In this document: one piece after another, positions 53,109-61,515 of the stretch | Numbering within the stretch: the stretch's first letter is position 1 | Layout: each line of letters begins with the position of its first letter | Origin: Thalassomonas actiniarum | Lineage (GTDB): Bacteria > Pseudomonadota > Gammaproteobacteria > Enterobacterales > Alteromonadaceae | Assembly: GCF_000948975.2 (NCBI RefSeq) | Contig: NZ_CP059735.1 | Span: 3,286,001 to 3,350,000 of the forward strand | DNA: 64,000 nucleotides | Direction: 5' to 3' | Notes under the pieces: model-generated | Database searches by the model: none | The model's input: the letters and a program-made list of their open reading frames with translations, nothing else | Told to the model about the DNA's origin: nothing | Program-made: the position numbers and the translations under genes

Positions 53109-53337
53109 GAAATTTCCTTGAGTAAAATGCGCAGTAATTTCGCACATTTTTTGGTACTGGAATGGATAACGGGACAATAATCGAATTCCCACGGCAATAC
53201 AAGCTTTCATCTGTGATGATTAAACAAGGTTGAAATTAAGGCCTGGGGGGCGTTGAGGTTTATCTCATCAGGAGAGCAGCAAAAACAGTAGATAAGGCGC
53301 AGACACGCACGGATAATCAAAAACACACAGTTAATTA

Positions 53338-53369
53338 GCCGCAGCCGACAGGCATTCTCCGGCTGCGGC
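53338..53369 (-). terminator. GC-rich hairpin after the transglutaminase-like effector gene
   Basis: GCCGCAGCCG (53338-53347) pairs with CGGCTGCGGC (53360-53369). It lies about 45 bases beyond the stop codon and is followed on the minus strand by TAATTAAC, without a long T-run. Confidence 0.55.
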
Positions 53370-53413
53370 AGGCACAAGCTTGCCGCATGATCCGGTTACA
53401 TTCCAATAAAGCG

Positions 53414-55063
53414 TTACTGTTCAGGATCTTCGGTTAAAAACTCTATGCTTTGATCGTCCAGCTTAGTGCGGACAAGGGTAAGCAGCTCATCTTTTTGGGG
53501 GCCCTGATCCGCTAACAAGTCACCGTCAATAAAGGCATAAGCGAGCATATTGCGTAAACCGTCAGCATCGTCGGCATTAATAAGCGCATGTATTTCATGA
53601 CGGTAATCGGCAAAACTCAAGCCCCCCCAGTCTGATCTCACACTCATATTGCTGTCTTCCGACAAACGGGAGGACTGCCTTGGTAGGATAACATCATCAC
53701 CGACAAACTCGTCCCCATGATCAGCATCCTGACTTGCTATACTGGCATCATCTGCACTGACGTCATCGGCAAGTCGCGGATCCTGGTTTAAAATTTCGAC
53801 ACTTGGATCGGCCAGCTCGCTCCGGATACGGGTGAGCAGTTCAAGTTTTTGGCTTTCCTGATCGGATGTCAGCAGTTCATCGGTATAATATTCATTTTCC
53901 ACCAAGTCGCGTAATTGCTCGGTTTGGCCCGCATTGATCAAGGCATGGGCTTCATGGCGGTAATCGGCAAAACTCAAACCGCCCCAGTCGGATCTGTCAC
54001 TCATATCACTGTCTTCAGACAATAGCGAAGGTTGCCTCAGGACAACATCATCACCAACGATCAACTCGTGATCCATGACATGTTGTGCCAACTGGTTGAC
54101 ATCATGCTTGGCATTGGCAGCCTCTTCAACTTTAGCTGCATTGTCTGTGTAGACACCACTGGTATGCAGCAGGGCATAAAGCGGCTGACTCATCTTTGAG
54201 AAAGTCGAAGTTTCCTGGGTACTTTCGTTAATATACAAGACAGGAGCATCGTCTTCGCGAAAATGCGCGACATCATACATGTGTCCCGATGTTGCGACCA
54301 TCTTCAGGCAATGGCGCTCATAACCGCCGTCAAATTGGGAAAAGTCCTGAAAATGCTGGGCACCTGAATATAATCCCTTTGCCGTTTCTGTTCGTAGCAT
54401 ATGGTCTATTGCCGGATCACCATCAGGATTCGGATCCCGCTGATCAAGTACCCTGTAATTTTGAGCATCCAATGACTTAACCAAAGTACTATACGGCATT
54501 AAGTGTACACTCGGCTCTGAGCCGTATGAATCATAAATGGCGCACATACCATACTTATCGGGTCCTTCAACGGTAAACGCATGGTTGATGTCCGGATTCT
54601 CCGGGTCTTCCCAGCCAAAACGCTGCAATTGCAGATCATGCCCTTCTGCGGCGCGATAGAGGAATACCAGGGAGCTGATATTGCCGCAGGTGCCGCCGCC
54701 GGTCCGCAAGGATCCGATGGCCTGCCCCTCGGTGGAAAGTTTCGAGCTAATGCCGTACTCTTTGGCATTTGCGGCCTCATAGGCCTTACCGTCAGACATG
54801 GTAAACAAGAAATTGCTGAAACCGCCGGACTTCATAATATCATCGGTGCGGTTGCCGACCAGGGGCACTATGGTTCTGGAGTACATATTGGCCCTCTCCC
54901 CCCGGGCCATGCCTTTAAACAGTTCGTCTGAAACTTTCTGGGTTTTCACGTCATGGCCGTCATAATTCTTTTGCTTGGCCACTTCTATGGTATCTGTGCC
55001 CTTTCCCTGGCCGGTAATAGCCGAAGGAGGCGTATTTAATATACTACGGTTGATAACATCCAT
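53414..55063 (-). CDS. Candidate type III effector, transglutaminase/cysteine-protease-like, duplicated C-terminus
   Basis: The 549-aa protein has a polar N-terminus, then a domain whose order of motifs suggests a papain/transglutaminase-like Cys-His-Asp triad: GGGTCGNISSLVFLYRA (Cys126), DINHAFTVEG (His161) and MCAIYDSYG (Asp178). This resembles the HopX/AvrPphE-type effector core, although the family match is by motif only. The last 215 residues contain two copies of a ~95-aa unit (336-430 and 454-549; shared SDWGGLSFADYRHE). A CesT-type chaperone gene lies 11 bp upstream. Expected to act in the host cell on an unknown protein. Confidence 0.68.
   Translation of the reverse strand: MDVINRSILNTPPSAITGQGKGTDTIEVAKQKNYDGHDVKTQKVSDELFKGMARGERANMYSRTIVPLVGNRTDDIMKSGGFSNFLFTMSDGKAYEAANAKEYGISSKLSTEGQAIGSLRTGGGTCGNISSLVFLYRAAEGHDLQLQRFGWEDPENPDINHAFTVEGPDKYGMCAIYDSYGSEPSVHLMPYSTLVKSLDAQNYRVLDQRDPNPDGDPAIDHMLRTETAKGLYSGAQHFQDFSQFDGGYERHCLKMVATSGHMYDVAHFREDDAPVLYINESTQETSTFSKMSQPLYALLHTSGVYTDNAAKVEEAANAKHDVNQLAQHVMDHELIVGDDVVLRQPSLLSEDSDMSDRSDWGGLSFADYRHEAHALINAGQTEQLRDLVENEYYTDELLTSDQESQKLELLTRIRSELADPSVEILNQDPRLADDVSADDASIASQDADHGDEFVGDDVILPRQSSRLSEDSNMSVRSDWGGLSFADYRHEIHALINADDADGLRNMLAYAFIDGDLLADQGPQKDELLTLVRTKLDDQSIEFLTEDPEQ
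53417..54058 (-). repeat. Two-copy in-frame duplication in the effector C-terminus
   Basis: Units of about 95 codons (54058-53774 and 53704-53417) encode related segments sharing VGDDV, RLSED/LLSED, SDWGGLSFADYRHE and HALINA. The copies have diverged, so the duplication is not recent. Confidence 0.8.
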
Positions 55064-55074
55064 GAGCTGCCTCC

Positions 55075-55530
55075 TTACACTAAAATCGCATGGGAAGACA
55101 GAGGTTGTTCCTCACCCGGCAAGGGTTGTGCTTCGTTGTCGTTTAACAGGGTATGCCAGAGCAGGCTATGATCCAGTAAGTTGTCAAAAGCCTGCTGTAG
55201 CCGGCTAAGCTCAAGTCCCTCACTTTCAAGACAAAAACTTAACGCCACCGCCTTTTTCTTCGGACAGATGCCTAAGCTGGCACCGGCTAATTCATCCTGG
55301 TTATGGTTGGCCAGCAGCAGGGTTTCATAAAGCTCAATGCGATTTTCCTCTTTAATCGGCGCTAAATAAGCAATCAGGTGACAGCGCTCCTCCTGATTTA
55401 GAATATTAATCTGCACCTTATTGTCTATCACCAAAGCAAAACCTTTATCATCGACATCGGCACTGTTCTCATAGCCGAGCTGTTTGGCAAATAGTTTAAT
55501 AATTTCCAGTTGCGCTTGATTTACCTGCAT
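55075..55530 (-). CDS. CesT-type type III secretion chaperone
   Basis: The 151-aa acidic protein has the class I chaperone pattern: helix QLEIIKLFAKQLGYENS, a strand with GFALVIDNKVQINIL, a helix ELYETLLLANHNQDELAGASLG and a strand VALSFCLESEGL, then a long C-terminal helix. It lies 11 bp upstream of the transglutaminase-like effector gene and most likely serves it. An 8-bp inverted repeat TTACTTAC/GTAAGTAA (55532-55539, 55568-55575) flanks the region just before its start. Confidence 0.85.
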   Translation of the reverse strand: MQVNQAQLEIIKLFAKQLGYENSADVDDKGFALVIDNKVQINILNQEERCHLIAYLAPIKEENRIELYETLLLANHNQDELAGASLGICPKKKAVALSFCLESEGLELSRLQQAFDNLLDHSLLWHTLLNDNEAQPLPGEEQPLSSHAILV

Positions 55531-55721
55531 ATTACTTACCCAAATCTGTTTTCGTTATTATCAGGAAGTAAGTAACCGGGGAGAGCAAAAGGTTACAAAA
55601 ATAGTGAGAATTTTATGAGTAGTGTATTTATTCCGGCACCAATGCCATCTAATGATGTCGCTGTTTAGCAATGTACAAACAGCGACAGAGGAAAAATCAG
55701 TAGCTTTACCCGACGGTGACT

Positions 55722-56147
55722 TTAGCTAAAAACGGCAATCGCTTCCCGCACCACCATCACAGCCAGCACCAGCCAGGAAAGGATAAAAAGGACAAAACGT
55801 ACCATCACACGGTCGACTGTTGCCTGCACCAAAGAATGGCCAATTCGCAACACGGTATAACTCCAGGCACAGGCGACATAAAAGCTGTCAACATGCCCCA
55901 GGGCCGCGATAGAAATCGCCACCGCATAAAACAGCGTCGGTTGCTCAAACAGGTGATTGTAGTTGTTTGAGACCCGGTTCACTTCCTTTGGCAATAACTC
56001 CTTCAGCTTTGCCGTGTCCTGGCCTTTTTGCGGATGAATCTTGAGCTTCTTCATCGCCGGGACCCGGGTGAAAAACATCCAAAGGGTCATCGCGACCGTC
56101 AGTAAGCCAAGTACGAATACCGGCTGTAAAATTGCGCTTGCTTCCAT
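55722..56147 (-). CDS. MAPEG family membrane protein
   Basis: The 141-aa protein has four predicted membrane helices and the MAPEG layout, with the loop segment VNRVSNNYNHLFEQPTLFYAVA (about residues 57-78) that resembles the conserved (R)AxxNxxE-P-FF stretch of glutathione-dependent membrane enzymes. Bacterial members are poorly characterised; glutathione transferase or peroxidase activity is possible. It is not obviously linked to the type III genes around it. Confidence 0.85.
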   Translation of the reverse strand: MEASAILQPVFVLGLLTVAMTLWMFFTRVPAMKKLKIHPQKGQDTAKLKELLPKEVNRVSNNYNHLFEQPTLFYAVAISIAALGHVDSFYVACAWSYTVLRIGHSLVQATVDRVMVRFVLFILSWLVLAVMVVREAIAVFS

Positions 56148-56273
56148 TTTATCTTTCCTGATTGTTATTTGTCGTGTTTGCTTATGATATTAAAGACAAT
56201 TTACCAGGGCGAATAGTGCGGAATCAGCCAAAATAAAGGCCATTTGGGTAATGGTAGGCTAGGGCCTGTGCTG

Positions 56274-56310
56274 CCTAAAAGCACCTGTCGCTAAGACAGG
56301 TGCTTTTAGG
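56274..56310 (-). terminator. Rho-independent terminator of the first PEP-CTERM gene
   Basis: A perfect 16-bp inverted repeat (CCTAAAAGCACCTGTC/GACAGGTGCTTTTAGG, 56274-56289 and 56295-56310) lies ten bases after the stop codon; the TTTT within the stem end can serve as the T-run. Confidence 0.75.
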
Positions 56311-56319
56311 CAAAGCGAG

Positions 56320-57024
56320 TTACTTTTTCAGGCGGCGTACGCCCAGGCCGGTCATGGCCAGTGCCAGGATAGCCAGTGAAGACGGCTCCGGCACCTCGGC
56401 AGGCTGCGAGAAACTTGCCGAGGTGATCTCAGGCATACCGCTGCCGGGGCCTGCAATATTAATATAGCCAAAGCGCATTTCGCCGGTGGTCACAGAGCCG
56501 CCGTCCAAAATGGTGCCGCCGGCGCCAAAGCCCAGGTCTTCCAGGGTGATCGCACCAAGGTTATCAAAGCTTGCATAGTTAGTGCTGTCCAGGATAATGT
56601 CAGTGTCGTAAACCGAAACCGTCGCTGATGAGCCGGTTGCACCGATAGTCAACCTGGTGACGGTATTGGCAACATCGCGATCGCTGCCCCAGGGGGTGTA
56701 ACCCGGTGACTGATCATGAATGTTATAAAAGTCCAGGGCATAATCGATAATGCCGTCACCATTGAGATCGATCGCCAGCGAATCATCAAACAAGCCGCTG
56801 AAGTTAAATTCCAGATTAATATCCGACATCACTTCGCCGGCTGCGCCTTCGACCGTCAAGGTAAAACCGTCATAGGCCGAACCGCTCTCGAACCCCGGCG
56901 CTATCGCCGGCCAGCTGCCGTTGTCTGTGATCAGGTCGATAGAAGTCAGCATTCCCGCAGAAGCGACATTAAAAAAACAGCTGGCGGATAAGAGTAATCC
57001 TGCGTGCAATAATTTTGATTTCAT
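56320..57024 (-). CDS. PEP-CTERM sorting domain protein
   Basis: The 234-aa protein has a Sec signal peptide (SASCFFNVASAG, cleavage near residue 23) and a C-terminal PEP-CTERM domain: VPEPSSLAILALAMTGLG then RRLKK, recognised by exosortase for surface export. The middle is a beta-rich extracellular domain with a DLNGDGIIDYALDF calcium-loop-like segment. AAGGA lies before ATG 57024. No exosortase gene is in the window. Confidence 0.88.
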   Translation of the reverse strand: MKSKLLHAGLLLSASCFFNVASAGMLTSIDLITDNGSWPAIAPGFESGSAYDGFTLTVEGAAGEVMSDINLEFNFSGLFDDSLAIDLNGDGIIDYALDFYNIHDQSPGYTPWGSDRDVANTVTRLTIGATGSSATVSVYDTDIILDSTNYASFDNLGAITLEDLGFGAGGTILDGGSVTTGEMRFGYINIAGPGSGMPEITSASFSQPAEVPEPSSLAILALAMTGLGVRRLKK

Positions 57025-57150
57025 TAAACTTTCCTTAATTTCTTTGATGTGAATAACAGGATAATAGTCGGTAAGACATATGGTTATTTTCAATAAACCG
57101 GGTAAATATCAATAACGGCGCCAAGTATAGCGCCGTTTGGGCAGGCAACA

Positions 57151-57169
57151 TCCCCCCTGAATGGGGGGG
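57151..57169. other. C6/G7 hairpin upstream of the first PEP-CTERM gene
   Basis: CCCCCC (57152-57157) and GGGGGGG (57163-57169) flank TGAAT, making a very stable small hairpin about 130 bases before the PEP-CTERM start codon. It may be a regulatory structure or the end of an upstream transcript. Confidence 0.4.
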
Positions 57170-57366
57170 CTGGCGCGGCATTGTTAGCGCACAGCCTTTA
57201 CTGGCTGTTTTTATGCTGAGTATTGGTCCTGATTTTTCTGTATGGCAAAGGCGGGTATGCAAGGTTTAATATGCGGGGGGTACGATATTATATCGAACGG
57301 GTCATGGCATAGCCGAAGCTGTTATTACCGTTAACCCGTCCGCTGCTTGCTCCGTTTAAGTCTTAG

Positions 57367-57654
57367 TTAAGGTCGTTGTTTGCGGTTAAGCGCCCGCCAG
57401 CGGTCCTGCAGCTCCTCTATTTTTTCCCGGTAACCGATGACCTGATATTTGAGCCAGTAGCACAGGTGCCTGATGCCTTCACTGGTGTGCTCGGTGATGC
57501 ACTCGGGTTCGCGGCTTACTGCAGCCAGAGCATCGAACAAAAAGGCGCATTCTTCACTGAATTTGCTATAGTCTTCACGCAGGTTGGCAAAACCGTCCGA
57601 CAGCTGCTCCCTTTTGACGGCATCCTCCGTCAGGGGTAACTTTGATTCAGACAT
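57367..57654 (-). CDS. Small protein of unknown function
   Basis: I do not recognise this 95-aa protein. It is helical, with a central FSEECAFLFDALAAVSREPECITEHTSEGIRHL region containing three cysteines or cysteine-like polar positions and a final coiled-coil helix ending in basic residues. No signal or membrane segment. Its ATG overlaps the end of the preceding 53-aa frame (ATGTCTGA), so the two are translated in series. The GGAGGGGG upstream is a strong ribosome site. Confidence 0.7.
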   Translation of the reverse strand: MSESKLPLTEDAVKREQLSDGFANLREDYSKFSEECAFLFDALAAVSREPECITEHTSEGIRHLCYWLKYQVIGYREKIEELQDRWRALNRKQRP

Positions 57655-57808
57655 GACAGCCCCCTCCGTTGTTATTTAGCGGCGCATAGCTGCTGGCATC
57701 AGTTACCGGTGAAACCCGGGTGATGGCGGCAAGTGTATTTTCTATTAAACTTTCTGTTAGGTAAGCTTTAACCGATTGAAACTCTGGCATATCATTAGGT
57801 TTAGCCAT
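57647..57808 (-). CDS. 53-aa small protein with NNNGGGCHV tail
   Basis: This short frame has an ACAGGAG ribosome site 8 bases before ATG 57808 and ends inside the start of the 95-aa gene (8-base overlap). The sequence is an N-terminal leader-like helix (VKAYLTESLIENTLAAI), a Ser/Thr/Pro stretch and the tail YAPLNNNGGGCHV. The shape is like a ribosomal peptide precursor (leader, then a short Gly/Asn/Cys core), but no modifying enzyme is nearby. It may equally be a small structural or regulatory protein. Confidence 0.55.
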   Translation of the reverse strand: MAKPNDMPEFQSVKAYLTESLIENTLAAITRVSPVTDASSYAPLNNNGGGCHV

Positions 57809-58132
57809 GATGGATACTCCTGTTATCTGTTGTGGTTAGCTGTCTCTGAGTGTGTCCGCACTTAGGGGCAGCGCCTGGTTTATCTGCTAATGTTTTTTTA
57901 CGTTTTAAGTGCACCTCCGTTGGTGAGTTATTCACTTCCTAGTGATAGTACAAAATATTCAAAAAATCAGGCTGGGGGTGGATTTAATATTGGTGCAAGT
58001 TGATGGCACTGTATGACTTACTGTACGAAGCGTGTAACTAAATGAAAAGTAATAAATAAAATACAGAGGGGAATGAGTGGCTTAAACCTCTGAAAAAATC
58101 AGAGGTTCAACAGCATCATTTAGCTGATAGCA
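57809..58132. other. Intergenic region with a hairpin
   Basis: The region contains the presumed promoter of the small-protein pair (AT-rich, near 57880-58060) and a 9-bp inverted repeat AACCTCTGA/TCAGAGGTT (58085-58093 and 58099-58107) that probably terminates the second PEP-CTERM gene. I see no other gene. Confidence 0.5.
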
Positions 58133-58984
58133 TCATTTGCCTGCTCTTCTTTTTGAGAATACTAATCCCAATAAAGACAGTCCAAATATAGCCAAAGTCG
58201 AAGGTTCGGGTATTGTCGATAAACGAACAAAAGTATAAAGATCAGTTGACAGTTCTTCCTCGGTCCAGATACGACCCGGTGGCAGCATAGTACTGCCGTC
58301 GGCATCAAAAGAAATATAAATTTCTAACGCGTAGCTGGTGCCATCGATATAAAACGGTATCGAAAACGGCAGGGTATCCGGTAAAGGAGCCGTATTATCA
58401 ACGGTGTAATCAAAGTAGTCGTCACAGGCCGATAGGAAAACATGGCTGGGACCACCGGGAACACCATCTTCATCCTCGGCACTACAGTTAGCGGGAATTG
58501 ACTGGTTGAAGGTTTCTTTAAAGCCAATACCAAATTCACTGCTCGCATCGGCGGTAAAGGCATCGGCAATAATCGAACTGCCAAAGGCCGTGGCAATACC
58601 GCCGGTATTGGTGCTGGTGAAAATCAGATCCCCTAAAATCTCCGCTTCCGTCAACCAGGGCAGAAACTCCGCACTGATCACAAAGTTATTGTGGGTTAAC
58701 TTCGAAATCATATACGGGGTATCCAGCAAATCAATATCCGGCATAAAGTTTTCCAGGATTAAAGAGCTGAATGCCCCGTCGCCCCCCCAGCGAACCCCGG
58801 CATGTTTAACGCCGTCGGTCTGATCAGGGTCTGCGCTGCCATCAAGTAGCGTATATTCTCCGGCATCTTTCATTACGAAACCGCCGTCAGCTTCGATTGT
58901 CATAAAGGTTGCGTTAGCTCCAAAAGAAAGCGTACTAGCAAGAATTATCGCAATCAAATTCTTCATTAATGCAATATTTTTCAT
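58133..58984 (-). CDS. PEP-CTERM sorting domain protein
   Basis: The 283-aa protein has a Sec signal (ILASTLSFGANA, cleavage near residue 25), a beta-rich body with a Cys pair (CSAEDEDG and LSACDDYFD) that could form a disulfide, and the C-terminal motif IPEPSTLAIFGLSLLGLVF followed by SKRRAGK. It is exported by an exosortase system not encoded here. AAAGGAAAGG precedes the ATG. Its repertoire resembles the first PEP-CTERM gene only in layout. Confidence 0.88.
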   Translation of the reverse strand: MKNIALMKNLIAIILASTLSFGANATFMTIEADGGFVMKDAGEYTLLDGSADPDQTDGVKHAGVRWGGDGAFSSLILENFMPDIDLLDTPYMISKLTHNNFVISAEFLPWLTEAEILGDLIFTSTNTGGIATAFGSSIIADAFTADASSEFGIGFKETFNQSIPANCSAEDEDGVPGGPSHVFLSACDDYFDYTVDNTAPLPDTLPFSIPFYIDGTSYALEIYISFDADGSTMLPPGRIWTEEELSTDLYTFVRLSTIPEPSTLAIFGLSLLGLVFSKRRAGK

Positions 58985-59257
58985 TACCTTTCCTTTAACA
59001 CATGAATTTTGCTAAACCAGGAATTTGGTTTAACTCGTTACAGCGCGGAAAAGGCAGCATAGAGCATACCGAAAATCCAAAATCAAGAGAAAACAATGGG
59101 CTGACGCTTAAGTTATTTTTGTTGCCGCTATTTATGTAAAATGTGCTGACACCGGGTATATGCTAAGACAATAGCGGACGAAAATTCAGCTCCTTGCTTA
59201 TGCCGGTAAAATCCAGCCCAATCTAAAAACATGAATAACGGATACGGCTGGCAAACG

Positions 59258-59286
59258 ACAAAAAGCCGGAGATATAACTCCGGCTT
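59258..59286 (-). terminator. Rho-independent terminator after sctL
   Basis: A 9-bp stem AAGCCGGAG/CTCCGGCTT (59263-59271 and 59278-59286) followed on the minus strand by TTTGTC. It lies 22 bases after the sctL stop and ends the structural type III operon. The rest of 58985-59257 holds no gene and would be the promoter region of the second PEP-CTERM gene. Confidence 0.85.
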
Positions 59287-59307
59287 GATAGATAAAAAAC
59301 GGGCAGG

Positions 59308-59940
59308 TTAAGTGCGGTAATGACTGGCTAATGTCTTGCTGATAACTTCCAGCTGGGTATCTACCAGGGCATCTACCACACCGGTTTCTGTTTCCAGGAT
59401 ACACCCTTGTTGCTCGCTTAAGGCATGATCGGCTTCGATATGGAGGTAGCCCAGTCCAGGGTAGTCTGCCACAATTTCCGCCAGTTGCGCTTCCATTTGC
59501 TGCGCTGATTCAGGGGCCACCCTTAAGGTGATGCTTTTTTCATCGGTAATGGTTTTCAGGGTTTGTTTGATCACTTGTGCCGTCACTTCTTGCGGGGCTA
59601 AATCATCGATAATACGGCGCAGGGCGACCATCACCAATGCCACCAGTTCGTCATTGACCTTATGCAGGAAATCCTGCACTTTTACCGTGGCATCAAGGTG
59701 CAGCGCCGCCAGCTCTTTTTTCCCTTCAGCCAAACCCTGCCGGTAACCCAGTTGGTGTTGCTGGCGGTAGACTTCTTTAGCTTCTGCGAGGATCTGGTCA
59801 CTTTGTTGCCGTGCCTGGCGAATGATATCATCGGCCCGGGTCAGGTGCGCAAACGTTTGTGCCTTAAGAATTTGCTCATCCGCGAACGTCTGCTTTTCAC
59901 TGATATCGGACTCTTGTGCTATTGCAGCATATTTGAACAT
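59308..59940 (-). CDS. sctL: SctL, type III secretion ATPase stator
   Basis: The 210-aa protein resembles SctL/YscL and FliH: a charged helical N-terminal half (about residues 20-80, with AEAKEVYRQQHQLGYRQGLAEGKKEL), a DELVALVMVALRRIIDD segment and a compact C-terminal domain. SctL dimers hold the SctN ATPase on the export gate. ATG 59940 is chosen with GGAG 11 bases upstream; an in-frame GTG at 59952 is possible. It overlaps the end of sctK. No SctN gene follows in this window; the operon ends here. Confidence 0.85.
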   Translation of the reverse strand: MFKYAAIAQESDISEKQTFADEQILKAQTFAHLTRADDIIRQARQQSDQILAEAKEVYRQQHQLGYRQGLAEGKKELAALHLDATVKVQDFLHKVNDELVALVMVALRRIIDDLAPQEVTAQVIKQTLKTITDEKSITLRVAPESAQQMEAQLAEIVADYPGLGYLHIEADHALSEQQGCILETETGVVDALVDTQLEVISKTLASHYRT

Positions 59941-60707
59941 TGGGGTAAGCACTCCACTATAATTCGTTTAATTAACAGGGCATCGGCATTTTCATCGATA
60001 GCCATCAGGGGATCCGATTGCAATTGTTGCCGCTCCAGGTACCAGCAATAGGGTAACTTGCTAAATAGCCGCATTTTTAACGGCTCAGCCAATAAGCTCA
60101 GCTGGGCAAACATCAGCTTTAATCCTATGTGCTGCAAGGTTTGCGCTATCCCCTTTTCGACACTGTCTTGTTCGCCGTTGATGGCCGGCTTGGCACTGGC
60201 ATTTCTTAACGAGGGCAACTTCTTTTCTTTAAGCAATGCCGACAGCAGTTTCTGCCCTTGCAACCGGCGAGCTTCTTTAACCTGCTCTGTGCCCCTTTCC
60301 TGACCTGAGATAAAAGGCGCCAGCTTAATGGCAAACTGGTAGCCGTCCTCTCCTACGGCGGCGCGAATTTTTGCCACATCCCGGGCATTGATCAGGTGCC
60401 TGATTTCTTGTGAGCAGTACCAGATCCCCAAATAAAGCAAGACTTGCTGTAATTGCTCGGCCGGTAAGATCGCCAGTTGCCCCGGCCAGCGGATGGCTTC
60501 AAAATCATATTTTCCCATCCAGGCATAATGACTTTGCAGATACTCCTGCAACTTGCCCCTGGCCTCTTCCCTGGTAGCCAGTTTCAGGCAAAGTTCGCCA
60601 TGGGGTAAATGGCTCAACCAGGAGGTATGTATCTGAGCCAGGGGATCAATATTGCTCTGGAGCATTAATTTAAAGCTGTATTCATCCTTAATGATCAGGT
60701 TTTCCAT
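59919..60707 (-). CDS. sctK: SctK-like type III secretion sorting-platform protein
   Basis: The 262-aa protein lies between sctJ and sctL, the standard sctK position, and its content (aromatic-rich N-terminal half with AILPAEQLQQVLLYLGIWYCSQEIRHLI, helical C-terminal half) fits SctK, which links the cytoplasmic sorting platform to SctD. SctK is the least conserved core component, so the name rests mainly on position and length. Its end overlaps sctL. Confidence 0.75.
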   Translation of the reverse strand: MENLIIKDEYSFKLMLQSNIDPLAQIHTSWLSHLPHGELCLKLATREEARGKLQEYLQSHYAWMGKYDFEAIRWPGQLAILPAEQLQQVLLYLGIWYCSQEIRHLINARDVAKIRAAVGEDGYQFAIKLAPFISGQERGTEQVKEARRLQGQKLLSALLKEKKLPSLRNASAKPAINGEQDSVEKGIAQTLQHIGLKLMFAQLSLLAEPLKMRLFSKLPYCWYLERQQLQSDPLMAIDENADALLIKRIIVECLPQCSNMLQ

Positions 60708-60716
60708 ACGCTTGCC

Positions 60717-61505
60717 CTACTCTGCTGTCGCCGCAGTCAATGCCGTTGATTTTTGCGCTTGCTGGTCTTTGTGCTGCTTAAACCAGGTATAAAGGTTAAA
60801 GGCAACAGAAGCCGTTAACAGCAGCAATAGGGTTAAGGTGATCTGCCAAAACCTTGAAACCGAGCTTTGTGCGACATTCACCGACAATACCTGCTCCAAT
60901 GCTACCTGCCCGGCGCTAGAGCTGGCTTCAGCGGTGGGAAACAGCACTACGTTGACATTGTCATATTCAAGGCCTTCAACCGAGCTGCTGACCAGTAACT
61001 TAATTTGCGGAATGGAATTATCCAGGGCGACATCCGACAGGTGTTTGATAAACACCGAGGCGGTGGAAGGATCCTGCTTCTTACTGCGCTTTGAGCTTTC
61101 CTTCGGGATCACCACATGTACCCGGGCATCGATCACACCGTCGATTTGCGACAAGGTATGGGAGATCCCCTGCGACAGTGCAAACATAAAACGGGCACGC
61201 TCGGCGGTCGGGGTTGAAATCAAACCGTCTTCCGGGAAAACATCGACAATATCGGCAAACTTGCGCCCGGGTAGACCGGCGCGTTTTAACAGCTCTATGG
61301 CGCGGCTCATTTGTCCATCTTCCACCAGTAAGGACACCATTTCATCCTTAACATCGGTTTTCTGGGCAGCAATATTCGCCTCCAATAAGATCGCCAGCAT
61401 CTTGTTGGCTTCCTTTTCACTGAGATTTGAATAGAGTACGCTTTTACAGGCGGTTAAGCTCAGTAAGAGCGTAAAAACCAGCAGACATTTGATTAACTTG
61501 TTCAC
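60717..61505 (-). CDS. sctJ: SctJ, type III secretion inner-membrane ring lipoprotein
   Basis: The 262-aa protein has a lipoprotein signal with lipobox SLTAC (Cys about residue 19), then the YscJ/FliF ring-building domain: LYSNLSEKEANKMLAILLEANIAA, a KRAGLPGRKF segment, and EGVIDARVHVVIP. A C-terminal membrane helix (about 225-243) anchors it. SctJ forms the 24-mer inner ring with SctD. It sits 11 bp after sctI and 9 bp before sctK. Confidence 0.94.
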   Translation of the reverse strand: MNKLIKCLLVFTLLLSLTACKSVLYSNLSEKEANKMLAILLEANIAAQKTDVKDEMVSLLVEDGQMSRAIELLKRAGLPGRKFADIVDVFPEDGLISTPTAERARFMFALSQGISHTLSQIDGVIDARVHVVIPKESSKRSKKQDPSTASVFIKHLSDVALDNSIPQIKLLVSSSVEGLEYDNVNVVLFPTAEASSSAGQVALEQVLSVNVAQSSVSRFWQITLTLLLLLTASVAFNLYTWFKQHKDQQAQKSTALTAATAE

Positions 61506-61515
61506 ACCTGACTCC

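Noticed and set aside
57151-57169. C/G hairpin as a rho-independent terminator
   Set aside because: No gene ends next to it and no T-run follows; kept only as an unexplained hairpin.
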